The notes under the pieces were generated by a model, which saw nothing but the letters and a program-made list of their open reading frames with translations, made no database searches and was not told where the DNA came from. A DNA stretch of 25,679 bases from assembly GCA_049965775.1 (NCBI GenBank), contig JBMFVX010000033.1, forward strand, positions 1-25,679. Direction: 5' to 3'. Within the stretch, counting starts at the first letter, position 1. Each line of letters opens with the position of its first letter. Shown one piece after another: positions 8,574 through 16,842 of this stretch. The stretch comes from JABEVB01 sp049965775. GTDB taxonomy: Bacteria; Planctomycetota; Phycisphaerae; WQYP01. A program made the position numbers and the translations under genes.

Positions 8574-8575
8574 TT

Positions 8576-11128
8576 ATGGCGACGGTACATAGGTTTGTGG
8601 TTGTGCCGGCAATTCCTGAAAAATTGCAATCCCTTAACGAGTTGGCCTACAACGTCTGGTCGTTGTGGAATTACGAGGCGGTAAGCCTGTTCAGCCGTCT
8701 TGATCCTGACTTGTGGGAAGCGACCAATCACAATCCGGTTCGCTTGCTTAATCTGGTGAAGCAGGAGAAGTTGCAGGCAGCTGTACAGGATGAAGGCTTT
8801 TTAGCACACCTGACGCGCATCACCAACGATTTTCGTTATTACATGGCCTCGCCGACATGGTTCAACATTCATCACCCCAACAGCAAGGCGCAGATTGCCT
8901 ATTTTTCGGCGGAGTATGGCCTGCACGAGTCGCTGCCGATTTATTCCGGCGGCTTGGGCATGCTTTCGGGCGATCATATGAAAAGCGCCAGCGAACTGGG
9001 CCTGCCTCTGGTGGGTGTTGGCCTGTTGTACCGCGAAGGGTATTTTCATCAGCGGCTGAACATGGACGGCTGGCAGCAGGAGCAAAATCCTGAGAATGAT
9101 TTCTTCTCGATGCCCATGACGCTTGTACGCGATGCGGAACATCATCCGGTGCGCATCAGCATTGACTTTCCGCAGGGTGAGGTCAAGGCGCAAATTTGGA
9201 AAGTGCAGGTGGGTCGCGTAAGTCTGTATCTGCTGGACACCAACGTGCCGGACAACCGGGCGGAAGATCGTGATATAACCGCCCGGCTGTACGGCGGCGA
9301 TCATGAGATGCGCATCCGGCAGGAAATACTGCTGGGCATCGGCGGCATTCGCGCTCTGACGGCGCTGGGCATTACGCCCACTATCTGCCATATGAACGAA
9401 GGCCACTCGGCGTTTTTGGCTGTTGAGCGGTGCCGCGTTCTTATGGACCGCGACAAACTCACCTTCCCGCAGGCTGCCGAGCTGGTTGCTTCGAGCAACG
9501 TGTTTACCACGCATACGCCGGTGCCGGCGGGCAACGACTTTTTTCATCGCGATCTAGTGGAGCGGTACCTGGGCAATTACTATCCCAAGCTCAACATGAG
9601 CCTCGATGAGTTTTTGTCGCTGGGACGGGTGCATCCGAGTGATGGCAATGAATTTTTCGGCATGACGGTGTTGGCGCTTCGCATGGCATGGCATTGCAAT
9701 GGCGTAAGTGAACTGCACGGGGACGTATCGCGGCGGATGTGGCAGCGCATCTGGCCGGAGGTGCCCGTCCCCGAAATTCCGATTCGCCATATTACCAACG
9801 GCGTACATACACCCACCTGGCTGGGCGACGGCATGGCGCGGCTGTACCACGAATTTTTGGGAACCAATTTGGTTGATCGGCCCGCCGATCATTCGCTTTG
9901 GACGCGTGTGGATCGCATACCGGACGCGGAGCTTTGGCGAACGCACGAGCGCCGCAAAGATCGGTTGATTGGGTTTGCCCGCCAGCGGCTGCGCGAGCAG
10001 CTTGCCCGGCGCGGCGCCTCGGCGATGGAACTGCGCCGTGCCGACGAAATACTCGATACCAAGGCTCTGACGATTGGTTTTGCCCGGCGGTTTGCCACAT
10101 ACAAACGGGCGACGCTGCTGATGCGCAATCCGGAGCGACTGCTGCGAATGTTGTCTAACAGCAACATGCCTGTGCAGTTTATATTTGCCGGCAAAGCGCA
10201 CCCGCGCGACGACGGCGGCAAGCGGTTTATTCAAGACATTATTCGTTTTTGCGCACGCGAGGAAGTTCGTGGTCGCATGGTGTTTATTGAAGATTATGAC
10301 GCCAACATCGCCCGGCACCTGGTGCAGGGGGTGGACGTTTGGCTTAACACGCCGCGGCGGCCCATGGAGGCGTCAGGTACCAGCGGTATGAAAGCGGCCA
10401 TCAACGGTGCTCTCAATTTAAGCGTGCTGGACGGCTGGTGGTGCGAAGCGTACGACCGGGAAAACGGCTGGGCTATCGGTGCCGGCGAAGAGTACAACAA
10501 CGACGACTACCAGGATGAAATTGAGAGTCGGATTTTGTTTGATCTGCTGGAGCAGTCGGTCATTCCAACGTTTTACGACAAGGGGCTTGACGGGCTGCCG
10601 CGCAATTGGATTCGGCGCATGAAGCGCTCCATCAGCACTATTTGCCAAGTTTATAACACCAACCGCATGGTGCAGCAGTACTGCGAGGAATTTTATCTGC
10701 CGGCGAGCGATTCATTTTTTAAACTAGGCGAGAACCATGGCCAGCCGGCGGCTAAACTGGCGCACTGGAAGGCCGGTTTGCATAAATCATGGGATCAGGT
10801 AAAAGTTCGCAGCGTCAAGGCCGAGGTGGATGGGACGCTCAAGGCGGGCGAAGCACTCAAAATTACCGCCGAGGTTGAGCTGGGCGCGGTCACGCCCGAT
10901 GACATCAAAGTAGAGCTGTACTACGGCGGCCTCGACGCTCATGGTGAGATTCAGCATGGCAAATGCCAAGACATGATGCTCGCCGGCGATATTGATCCGG
11001 GCGTGTATCGGTATGCCGGGGCGTTGCACACTTCAGACTGCGGCCAGCAGGGCTATGCGGTTCGCATCATGCCCAATCATGGCAATATCAACAAACGCTT
11101 GGAACCGGGGCTGATCCGCTGGGGATGA
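8576..11128 (+). CDS. glgP: Alpha-glucan (glycogen/maltodextrin) phosphorylase, GT35, DUF3417-containing type
   Basis: An 850-residue cytoplasmic enzyme that releases glucose 1-phosphate from alpha-1,4-glucans using phosphate and pyridoxal phosphate. The N-terminal ~110 residues (IPEKLQSLNELAYNVWSLWN) match the DUF3417 module found on the alpha-glucan phosphorylase subfamily that differs from classical E. coli GlgP/MalP. The catalytic part shows AYFSAEYGLHESLPIYSGGLG, HMNEGHSAF, THTPVPAGND, and EASGTSGMK with the pyridoxal-phosphate Lys606. About 110 residues after the catalytic core (from near 740) form a C-terminal beta-rich tail containing DDIKVELYYGG. ATG at 8576 has GAGG nearby. It is a single-gene unit, convergent with the ketosynthase operon. 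With the exported GH13 enzyme in the same window it suggests alpha-glucan use or storage, though the two are not co-transcribed. Confidence 0.95.
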   Translation: MATVHRFVVVPAIPEKLQSLNELAYNVWSLWNYEAVSLFSRLDPDLWEATNHNPVRLLNLVKQEKLQAAVQDEGFLAHLTRITNDFRYYMASPTWFNIHHPNSKAQIAYFSAEYGLHESLPIYSGGLGMLSGDHMKSASELGLPLVGVGLLYREGYFHQRLNMDGWQQEQNPENDFFSMPMTLVRDAEHHPVRISIDFPQGEVKAQIWKVQVGRVSLYLLDTNVPDNRAEDRDITARLYGGDHEMRIRQEILLGIGGIRALTALGITPTICHMNEGHSAFLAVERCRVLMDRDKLTFPQAAELVASSNVFTTHTPVPAGNDFFHRDLVERYLGNYYPKLNMSLDEFLSLGRVHPSDGNEFFGMTVLALRMAWHCNGVSELHGDVSRRMWQRIWPEVPVPEIPIRHITNGVHTPTWLGDGMARLYHEFLGTNLVDRPADHSLWTRVDRIPDAELWRTHERRKDRLIGFARQRLREQLARRGASAMELRRADEILDTKALTIGFARRFATYKRATLLMRNPERLLRMLSNSNMPVQFIFAGKAHPRDDGGKRFIQDIIRFCAREEVRGRMVFIEDYDANIARHLVQGVDVWLNTPRRPMEASGTSGMKAAINGALNLSVLDGWWCEAYDRENGWAIGAGEEYNNDDYQDEIESRILFDLLEQSVIPTFYDKGLDGLPRNWIRRMKRSISTICQVYNTNRMVQQYCEEFYLPASDSFFKLGENHGQPAAKLAHWKAGLHKSWDQVKVRSVKAEVDGTLKAGEALKITAEVELGAVTPDDIKVELYYGGLDAHGEIQHGKCQDMMLAGDIDPGVYRYAGALHTSDCGQQGYAVRIMPNHGNINKRLEPGLIRWG

Positions 11129-11192
11129 TTTTCGCCGGCGTTTTGTGCCGCAGGCTGTTAAATAATGCCGCACTGCTACCTCGGCCATGTTT

Positions 11193-12098
11193 TTACTGTG
11201 CCGGGCCAGTAACCTCCACCCAGCGACGGGTAGCGCGGTCTTGCCCGTCGAGCCAGGAAATGCGTTGGCCAGTTGATGCGAGTACGGCACCCGCGACAAG
11301 GCGTAGAGCGCTGTGCCCCTGCTGCATGCTGTGGGGTAGATTGATAGTTGTGTTTAGATGCTCATCGGGGCGGTAAGTGGTGGTGGTGCAGGTTGCCAGC
11401 AGGTTGGCATAATCGCAGCGGGTCACCGCTACCGCCGCTGCGCCATGCAGCAGCGTTTGCTGGATGGTGCGATGAGCAGCATGCCCTAGGCCGGCATTGG
11501 CCGCAAATAACTGCAATTCCTGTAATACCTGAGAATGTTCATCGGCCCAGCACAACAGCACCACATCGGCGCGATCGGCAGCCAGCAGCGTATAGGCGGC
11601 CCCTAGGATCGAAGCCACCGGCGCAAAATCGAACGATAATGTTTGGCAGGGGCCATGAATGCCCAGAGCAATGGCGGCCATTGCTGCTGCCGTGGAATAG
11701 ATGGACCGTGTAAAAGCTCTTGGCGAGGCATATTTGCCCGCGTCGGCGAGCATGCTTTCAAGATATTCATGCGTAGCCGGAATGTCGCCCCATACGCTGG
11801 AGTAAAGCAGCGCGGTGCGTTCTGCCGTTGCGACGGTTGCTGCGGTAGGAGCCACTTGCCTAAGCGCATCAGCGGCAACGTCGGCGATGGTTGGCCGATC
11901 AGCGCGGTCAATAATATCTGGCGTTTGAGGCTCGGATGCCCCAGTCTCTGATTGAGGGGCGCGGGCGTGGCGTTCGAGCCATTGCTTAAACTGGCTGATA
12001 TGGGCGAACGGACCGGCGCATATTCCGACCGAAAGAATGCCAAGCGACTGCTTGCCGGGTGCGTTGCTGTTTGCGCAATGGGATGTTTGCTCGGTCAT
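11193..12098 (-). CDS. Half-length beta-ketoacyl-synthase-like protein, likely non-catalytic chain-length-factor-type partner
   Basis: A 301-residue protein resembling the N-terminal-half ketosynthase family (Pfam Ketoacyl-synt_2 type), best seen in SPRAFTRSIYSTAAAMAAIA and the following hydrophobic strand VVLLCWADE. The position of the catalytic Cys carries no TAC/TACSS-type motif, and neither the NAHGTGT nor the GHT/GHxxGA histidine motif occurs. The protein is also about 110 residues shorter than a full ketosynthase. It should therefore lack condensing activity and may act as a chain-length factor or scaffold for the adjacent complete ketosynthase. Its ATG overlaps the ketosynthase stop as ATGA, with GGGAG just upstream, indicating coupled, roughly equal synthesis. 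The family call is from motif memory; the role is inference. Confidence 0.75.
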   Translation of the reverse strand: MTEQTSHCANSNAPGKQSLGILSVGICAGPFAHISQFKQWLERHARAPQSETGASEPQTPDIIDRADRPTIADVAADALRQVAPTAATVATAERTALLYSSVWGDIPATHEYLESMLADAGKYASPRAFTRSIYSTAAAMAAIALGIHGPCQTLSFDFAPVASILGAAYTLLAADRADVVLLCWADEHSQVLQELQLFAANAGLGHAAHRTIQQTLLHGAAAVAVTRCDYANLLATCTTTTYRPDEHLNTTINLPHSMQQGHSALRLVAGAVLASTGQRISWLDGQDRATRRWVEVTGPAQ

Positions 12099-13339
12099 AA
12101 CGTCTCCCAGGCTCGGCCCGTGCCTCGCGAAATAACGATGGAAGTGTTGTTGCCGCCAAAGGCAAAATTGCAGGTTAGTGCGTGTTCAATGCGGCGTGCT
12201 ATGGGCCAGGCAATGACATTTACGCCCAGCGTGGGGTCTGCCTGTGGGGCGCCGGCATTTGCCGGTAGAACTCCCTGCTGTAGCGCCATGGCGGTAATGA
12301 CTGTTTCAATGGCACCAGCCGAGGCAAAGGTATGCCCGGTAAGGCGCTTGGTGGAACTGATGAAAGGTTGCTCGCGCGAGCCAAAAACAGCGTTGAGAGC
12401 GCGGGCTTCCATGGCGTCGTTGTCGCGAGTGCCGGTGCCGTGGGCGTTGACGTAACCGATGTCGTCCGGGCGCAAGGCTGCCTGCTGCAATGCCTGGCGC
12501 ATGGCGGCAATGGGTTGCGCGCCGGTGGGTTCTGGGCCGGTGATATGGTAGGCGTCGCAGGTCATGCCGACACCGCGAATGTATGCCAGGGGTTGTATGC
12601 GCCGCACCGCAGCGCTGGCAAGTGATTCGAGCACCAGCACCGCGGAACCTTCGCCGACGGTAATGCCGCGCCGCCCGGCGGCAAATGGGGTGCAGCCTTC
12701 GGGAGCCACCAGTTTGAGGGCGCTAAAACCGGAGAGTACCACTTCACACAGCGCCTCGGCGCCGCCGGCAAGGGCGATGTTGGTTTGCCCGGTGCGTATG
12801 GAGTCTACGGCAGCGCCGATGGCCATGGCGGAGCTTACGCAGGTGCTCATGCATAACCAGCGTGGGCCGGTAAGGCGATGGCGATGAGCCAGCAGCACAT
12901 TGATTTCAAATGGATGCACGCGCTTAAGTAGAGCGATGTCGGCGGTTTGTCGCTGCTGCCGGTACTGCCGATAGAACTGTTCGGTAAGGTCCATGCCACA
13001 AACAGTTGTGGCCATAAAAAGCGCAATTGGCTCCGGGCGGCGTTTCGGTCGCGTTGGTAGTGCGGCCATGCGAAGCGCTTCGTCGGCAGCAATCGCCGCC
13101 AGCCGTTGCGTGCCGGCGAGGCTTTTCCAAAGCGTTGACGGCAAATCATCGGGCCGTGGTAATTCGGGCGTTTGAGCGACGTTAATGCCCGCGAGCTTTG
13201 GCTCGCAAGGCTGCCGCCAGGGAGCCAAATGCTTCTGCGTGTTGATTATACTGTGCCAGTTGGCGCTGCAGCCAACGCCCTGGTTGCTGACAATTCCCAT
13301 GCCGGTAACAGCCACTGGATCATTTAAACGGTTGCGCAT
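12095..13339 (-). CDS. Beta-ketoacyl-ACP synthase (FabF/KAS II-like ketosynthase)
   Basis: A 414-residue thiolase-fold condensing enzyme that extends an acyl chain on an acyl carrier protein by decarboxylative Claisen condensation. The N-terminus reads VAVTGMGIVSNQG, the classic KAS start. The catalytic triad is complete: Cys167 in MSTCVSSAMA, His300 in NAHGTGTRDND and His336 in KRLTGHTFASAGA, with Lys331 also present. Length is normal for FabF. It starts inside the end of the upstream flavoprotein gene (16-bp overlap) and its stop overlaps the downstream half-ketosynthase. No acyl carrier protein, FabG or FabZ gene is nearby, unlike a primary fatty-acid cluster. With a ketosynthase-like partner this favours a secondary pathway such as an aryl-polyene- or type II polyketide-like product over housekeeping FabF. 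The catalytic call is firm and the pathway is inference. Confidence 0.92.
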   Translation of the reverse strand: MRNRLNDPVAVTGMGIVSNQGVGCSANWHSIINTQKHLAPWRQPCEPKLAGINVAQTPELPRPDDLPSTLWKSLAGTQRLAAIAADEALRMAALPTRPKRRPEPIALFMATTVCGMDLTEQFYRQYRQQRQTADIALLKRVHPFEINVLLAHRHRLTGPRWLCMSTCVSSAMAIGAAVDSIRTGQTNIALAGGAEALCEVVLSGFSALKLVAPEGCTPFAAGRRGITVGEGSAVLVLESLASAAVRRIQPLAYIRGVGMTCDAYHITGPEPTGAQPIAAMRQALQQAALRPDDIGYVNAHGTGTRDNDAMEARALNAVFGSREQPFISSTKRLTGHTFASAGAIETVITAMALQQGVLPANAGAPQADPTLGVNVIAWPIARRIEHALTCNFAFGGNNTSIVISRGTGRAWETL

Positions 13340-14547
13340 TGCGTTTTGCCAGCCTGATGGGAGGTTTCCAATGTTTTGATAAGTGGATTGTTAAGGTCCC
13401 AGACATAGCCGGCGAGAATATCAACAATAGCTTGGCGTATATTGGCCGGCTGATTGGGCATAAAGAAAAGGTCCCGCACCAGGTGGCGATGATAAAACCA
13501 GTCTACAAAACGCTCGAAAACCGCAAAGCCGCGCCGCATGTATGCATCGTACTGCGGCAAAGCGGCGGGGTTGTTGTGCTTAAGTGTTTGCACGATGGCA
13601 TCGGCTGCGGCGTCGGCTGATGAAATGGCCAGATGCACACCGCTGGAAAAGATGGGGTCTAAAAAGCCGGCGGCATCGCCCACGAGTAAAAAGTGATCGC
13701 CGTGTTTTTCGGTAACGCGGTAGCTGTAATCGGCAATGGTGCGGAACGGGGCGGTTGCCTTGGCGGCCTGCAGGCGGCTGTGGAGTCGGGGCATGGCGGC
13801 TGTCACGCGATCAAATTGGTCTTGTGCGGTTTGGCCCGGCACAACACAGCGCTTTGAAAGCACAACGCCAACACTGGTAACGCCACCGGCCAGCGGAATG
13901 AGCCATACCCAGCCACCATCAAAAACGTACATGGTGATGTAACGCGGGTCGTGCTGGTCGTGTGGTGACAGATCAACAAAATAGTTGTAAACCGCCACAT
14001 GCCCGAAGCCATCTACAAGTTGCCGCGTGCCGCGTTTGCGGGCGAACATGCAGCCCTGACCCGTGGCGTCCACCACAAAGTTAAAGCCGCAACTGGAGCC
14101 ATCCGCCAGGGTGAGATGCCTTGAGGCGGACTTGTAATCTACCTTGGTGACCTCGGCATTTTCTTGAACGAGGCAGCCGGCCGCGCGAGCGCGCTCAACG
14201 AGCAGCGAGTCAAAATCTTCGCGCAGCACCTGCAGCGATGGCGTCGAAGCATGGGTATTGTACGACTCAAAACCAAAGGTGGTGATGCGATCCATTTGAG
14301 GATCGTAAAATCGGGCGCCGAACTTGGGTTGGTAGCGGCTGGCAAGTTCTTCATGGCTGATGCCCGCCTTGGCGAGTACGGGGAAGGTTGCCGGCAACAG
14401 CGATTCGCCGATGTGATGCCGTGGATGGCACTGGCGCTCAAAAATTCGCACCATCAGCCCCTGGCGAGCCAGTAAGATGCCGGTCATAAGGCCTGCAGGT
14501 CCGCCACCGATGATGGCAACATCGCATTGGGTATTTAACTTAACCAT
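13324..14547 (-). CDS. FAD-dependent oxidoreductase, halogenase / geranylgeranyl-reductase-like
   Basis: A 407-residue flavoprotein. The dinucleotide-binding motif AIIGGGPAG is at the N-terminus (GGGPAG 14-19), followed by HPRHHIGESLLP. The second FAD motif is GDAAGFLDPIFSSGVHLA (290 onward), shared with flavin-dependent halogenases and related monooxygenases. The halogenase hallmark WxWxIP occurs exactly as WVWLIP (213-218), and Lys75 in YQPKFGARF lies roughly where halogenases place their catalytic lysine. The ATG at 14547 was chosen because it puts the FAD motif near the N-terminus; a TTG 36 bases upstream is also in frame, and neither has a clear Shine-Dalgarno. Gene overlap with the ketosynthase implies a role in the same pathway, as halogenase, hydroxylase or polyene-modifying oxidoreductase. 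It is shorter than typical tryptophan halogenases (~500 residues), so halogenation is unproven. Confidence 0.85.
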   Translation of the reverse strand: MVKLNTQCDVAIIGGGPAGLMTGILLARQGLMVRIFERQCHPRHHIGESLLPATFPVLAKAGISHEELASRYQPKFGARFYDPQMDRITTFGFESYNTHASTPSLQVLREDFDSLLVERARAAGCLVQENAEVTKVDYKSASRHLTLADGSSCGFNFVVDATGQGCMFARKRGTRQLVDGFGHVAVYNYFVDLSPHDQHDPRYITMYVFDGGWVWLIPLAGGVTSVGVVLSKRCVVPGQTAQDQFDRVTAAMPRLHSRLQAAKATAPFRTIADYSYRVTEKHGDHFLLVGDAAGFLDPIFSSGVHLAISSADAAADAIVQTLKHNNPAALPQYDAYMRRGFAVFERFVDWFYHRHLVRDLFFMPNQPANIRQAIVDILAGYVWDLNNPLIKTLETSHQAGKTQCATV

Positions 14548-14575
14548 GGCAGTATTGTCGGGTGAGGATGGCCCT

Positions 14576-14602
14576 GCATGCAAGCGCCGGGGTGCGGCAT
14601 GC
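14576..14602 (-). promoter_or_regulatory. Interrupted hairpin in the leader of the flavoprotein gene
   Basis: Two copies of GCATGC (14576-14581 and 14597-14602) can pair as the outer stem, with an inner CGC/GCG stem around an ACCCCG loop. It lies between the ppk1 stop and the flavoprotein start. No U-tract follows on the minus strand, so it is not a standard terminator; it may be chance or a leader structure. Confidence 0.3.
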
Positions 14603-14658
14603 GCGTTTTGTAGATGGTTTTGGCGGGCATCAGGCGGTAGGTACGTGAGGCATAGCTT

Positions 14659-16842
14659 TTATTTATGGGCTGTTGATTCTTTGCGCTGCAGGGTCAACTC
14701 CATCAGCCGATGCTGGGTTCCACGGTCAGGTTCTTCGCCGGCCGGGCGGCGTTTACGCCATACGCCGTCGCCGCCGAGTTCCCATGCCTGGCGGTTATCG
14801 AGGAGCATTATCTCAAGAATTTCGCGGAGGCGAGCCTGCAGGCCGGGCTGCTCGATGGGTGTGGCAGCCTCAACGCGGTGGCTCAGGTTGCGGCTCATCC
14901 AATCGGCTGACCCCATGAAGAACTCATCGGAGCCATTGTTGTGAAACCAGAAAATGCGCGAGTGTTCGAGAAAGCGCCCGATGACGCTGGTGACGCGGAT
15001 GTTGTCGCTCAGGCCCGGCACCTGTGGCCGCAGACAGCAGAAGCCTCGGACGATCAGGTCAATCCGCACACCCGCAGCGCCTGCACGATACAGCGATTCA
15101 ATAACTTCGGTGTCTTCGAGCGCGTTCATTTTGGCAACGATGCGTGCCGGACGGCCGTGGTGGGCGTGCTCAAGCTCGCGGTTAATCATCTCGATAAAGC
15201 GTTTTCGCATGTTGACAGGAGCCACGAGCAGTTTGCGGTAGTCCTGCTTAAGCGATCGGCCGGTTAAAAATGCGAAGAGGTCCACTACGTCGAGGCATAA
15301 ATCTTCGCGGCAGGTGAACAGGCCCAGATCGGTGTAAAGCTGAGCGGTGCGCGAATTGTAGTTGCCCGTGGCGATATGGGCGTAAGATCGCACGGCATTT
15401 TCTTCCTGGCGAACCACGAGGGCGATTTTGGTGTGTGTCTTAAGCCCCAAAATACCGTACACAACATGAGCGCCGGATGCTTCAAGAGCCTGGGCCCACT
15501 GGATGTTGCTTTCTTCATCAAAGCGGGCTTTGAGTTCTACCAGCACCGCGACCTGCTTACCCGCCTCCGCGGCTTGTATGAGGGCCGGCACAAACGGCGA
15601 ATCGCCGCTGGTGCGGTAGAGCGTCATTTTTATGGCCAGTACCTGAGGGTCGCGCACGGCGGAGAGGATGAACCGCTCCACAGAACTGTCGAAGCTTTCG
15701 TACGGGTGGTGCACAAGAATGTCGCTCTGGCGGATGAGAGCAAAGATGTTGGCGTCGGTATCCGTAAGCGCCGGAGCGGTCATGGGCCGCCAGGGCGGCA
15801 ATTTAAGGCTCGGCCGGCTTAGCGCCGCCAGCGACATGAGGTCGGCCAGCCCCAGCGGGTCCGGTTCTTCAATCAGGTGCTCGGCGGCAATGCCAAGCCC
15901 GTCCGTTAGATATTGTCGCATTTGCTCGGACATGCCCGGTGAAATTTGTACGCGAACCGTTTCGGCGAAGCGGCGGGCACGGAGTTCTTCCTGCACGACT
16001 TCAAGTAAATCGTCGGAATCTTCAATTTCGGCCTCAACTTCGGCGTCTCGGGTGACGCGAAAGCAGCGGACCTCGGCGACTTGCATCCCCGGAAACAGCA
16101 GGCCCATCTGGCCTTGAATGATGCTTTCCAGAGGTACAAACGTTGTGGGGCCTTCGCCCTCAATTTGGTACCAGCGCGAAAAGAGCCGCGGCACTTTGAC
16201 ACGGGCAAAGAGCAGATCGTCCTGGCCGGGCTGTCGGAGCAACACGCCAATGGACAGACTCAGGTTGCTGATGAGCGGAAACGGATGACCGGGGTCTATT
16301 GCCAGCGGCGTAAGCACCGGAAAAATAAACGAGCGAAAGTATTCAGTAGCCTTGTGTTGCTGCGCAGGCGTGAGTTGGTCAATGGTGCGGATGAGGATAT
16401 TGTGCTGCTCTAGCAGGGGACGCAGTTCCTGATGCCATATGTCGTGCTGCCGTTGACACAGCGTGGCGAGCCGATTGCGAATAAGCGTCAAGCGCTGGGC
16501 GGGATCAAGGCCATCGGGGCCTGTGCTTTCAGTGCCGGCGGCAGCGAGACGGCGCAGCAAGCCGATGCGCTTCATAAAAAATTCATCGGTGTTGCTGTTA
16601 AAGATGGCCAGAAACTTGACCCGCTCCAATGGAGGGTTGCGTGGGTCTTGTGCCTCCAGCAAGACGCGATAATTAAAATCGAGCCAGGAGAGATCGCGGT
16701 TAAAAAAGTGTGCCTCGGCAAGGTCGGGTGGCAGTGTGGGTGGGGTAATCGCGGTGGTAATTGTGGTAATGGCTGCGGGGTGGTCCGGTAAAATCGCCTC
16801 GGAGCGGGCATGGGATTGGATAATGCTTTGGGCAGTTGTCAT
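14659..16842 (-). CDS. ppk1: Polyphosphate kinase 1
   Basis: A 727-residue enzyme that reversibly polymerises the gamma-phosphate of ATP into inorganic polyphosphate. The N-terminal domain begins at FFNRDLSWLDFNYRVL (46-61), followed by FLAIFNSNTDEFFMKR (77-92). The autophosphorylated histidine is His470 in GLKTHTK, and the second conserved histidine is His627 in FLEHSRI, followed by FWFHNNGSDEFFMGSADWM. The AHIATGNYN stretch (488-496) is also canonical. Length fits the family. The extra N-terminal ~40 residues are Thr/Pro/Ala-rich and probably disordered. The start ATG at 16842 has a weak GAG ahead. Downstream, 111 bp separate it from the flavoprotein gene, so read-through into the ketosynthase set is possible but not shown. 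Confidence 0.97.
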   Translation of the reverse strand: MTTAQSIIQSHARSEAILPDHPAAITTITTAITPPTLPPDLAEAHFFNRDLSWLDFNYRVLLEAQDPRNPPLERVKFLAIFNSNTDEFFMKRIGLLRRLAAAGTESTGPDGLDPAQRLTLIRNRLATLCQRQHDIWHQELRPLLEQHNILIRTIDQLTPAQQHKATEYFRSFIFPVLTPLAIDPGHPFPLISNLSLSIGVLLRQPGQDDLLFARVKVPRLFSRWYQIEGEGPTTFVPLESIIQGQMGLLFPGMQVAEVRCFRVTRDAEVEAEIEDSDDLLEVVQEELRARRFAETVRVQISPGMSEQMRQYLTDGLGIAAEHLIEEPDPLGLADLMSLAALSRPSLKLPPWRPMTAPALTDTDANIFALIRQSDILVHHPYESFDSSVERFILSAVRDPQVLAIKMTLYRTSGDSPFVPALIQAAEAGKQVAVLVELKARFDEESNIQWAQALEASGAHVVYGILGLKTHTKIALVVRQEENAVRSYAHIATGNYNSRTAQLYTDLGLFTCREDLCLDVVDLFAFLTGRSLKQDYRKLLVAPVNMRKRFIEMINRELEHAHHGRPARIVAKMNALEDTEVIESLYRAGAAGVRIDLIVRGFCCLRPQVPGLSDNIRVTSVIGRFLEHSRIFWFHNNGSDEFFMGSADWMSRNLSHRVEAATPIEQPGLQARLREILEIMLLDNRQAWELGGDGVWRKRRPAGEEPDRGTQHRLMELTLQRKESTAHK

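Larger units (their letters stand above)
7607..8575. other. 969-bp region without a convincing gene between dxr and the phosphorylase gene
   Basis: This is the divergent gap between two oppositely directed genes. It holds the dxr promoter, a promoter-like pair before the phosphorylase gene and an AT-rich patch around 8250-8330. It also contains a short inverted repeat, AGCACA...TGTGCT at 8057-8076 (6-bp arms, 8-base loop). A search by eye on both strands found no tRNA, rRNA, tmRNA, RNase P or SRP RNA signature and no conserved coding frame. The longest frame, on the minus strand at 8034-8444, has a low-complexity sequence and looks fortuitous. Confidence 0.6.

Noticed and set aside
8801..10318. 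Long minus-strand open frames (248 and 254 codons) opposite the phosphorylase gene
   Set aside because: The plus strand encodes an unbroken, motif-rich phosphorylase; the antisense products are His/Arg-rich shadows.
11129..11192. Bidirectional terminator between the convergent phosphorylase and half-ketosynthase genes
   Set aside because: Only 4-bp complementary arms were found, with no hairpin plus T-tract on either strand.
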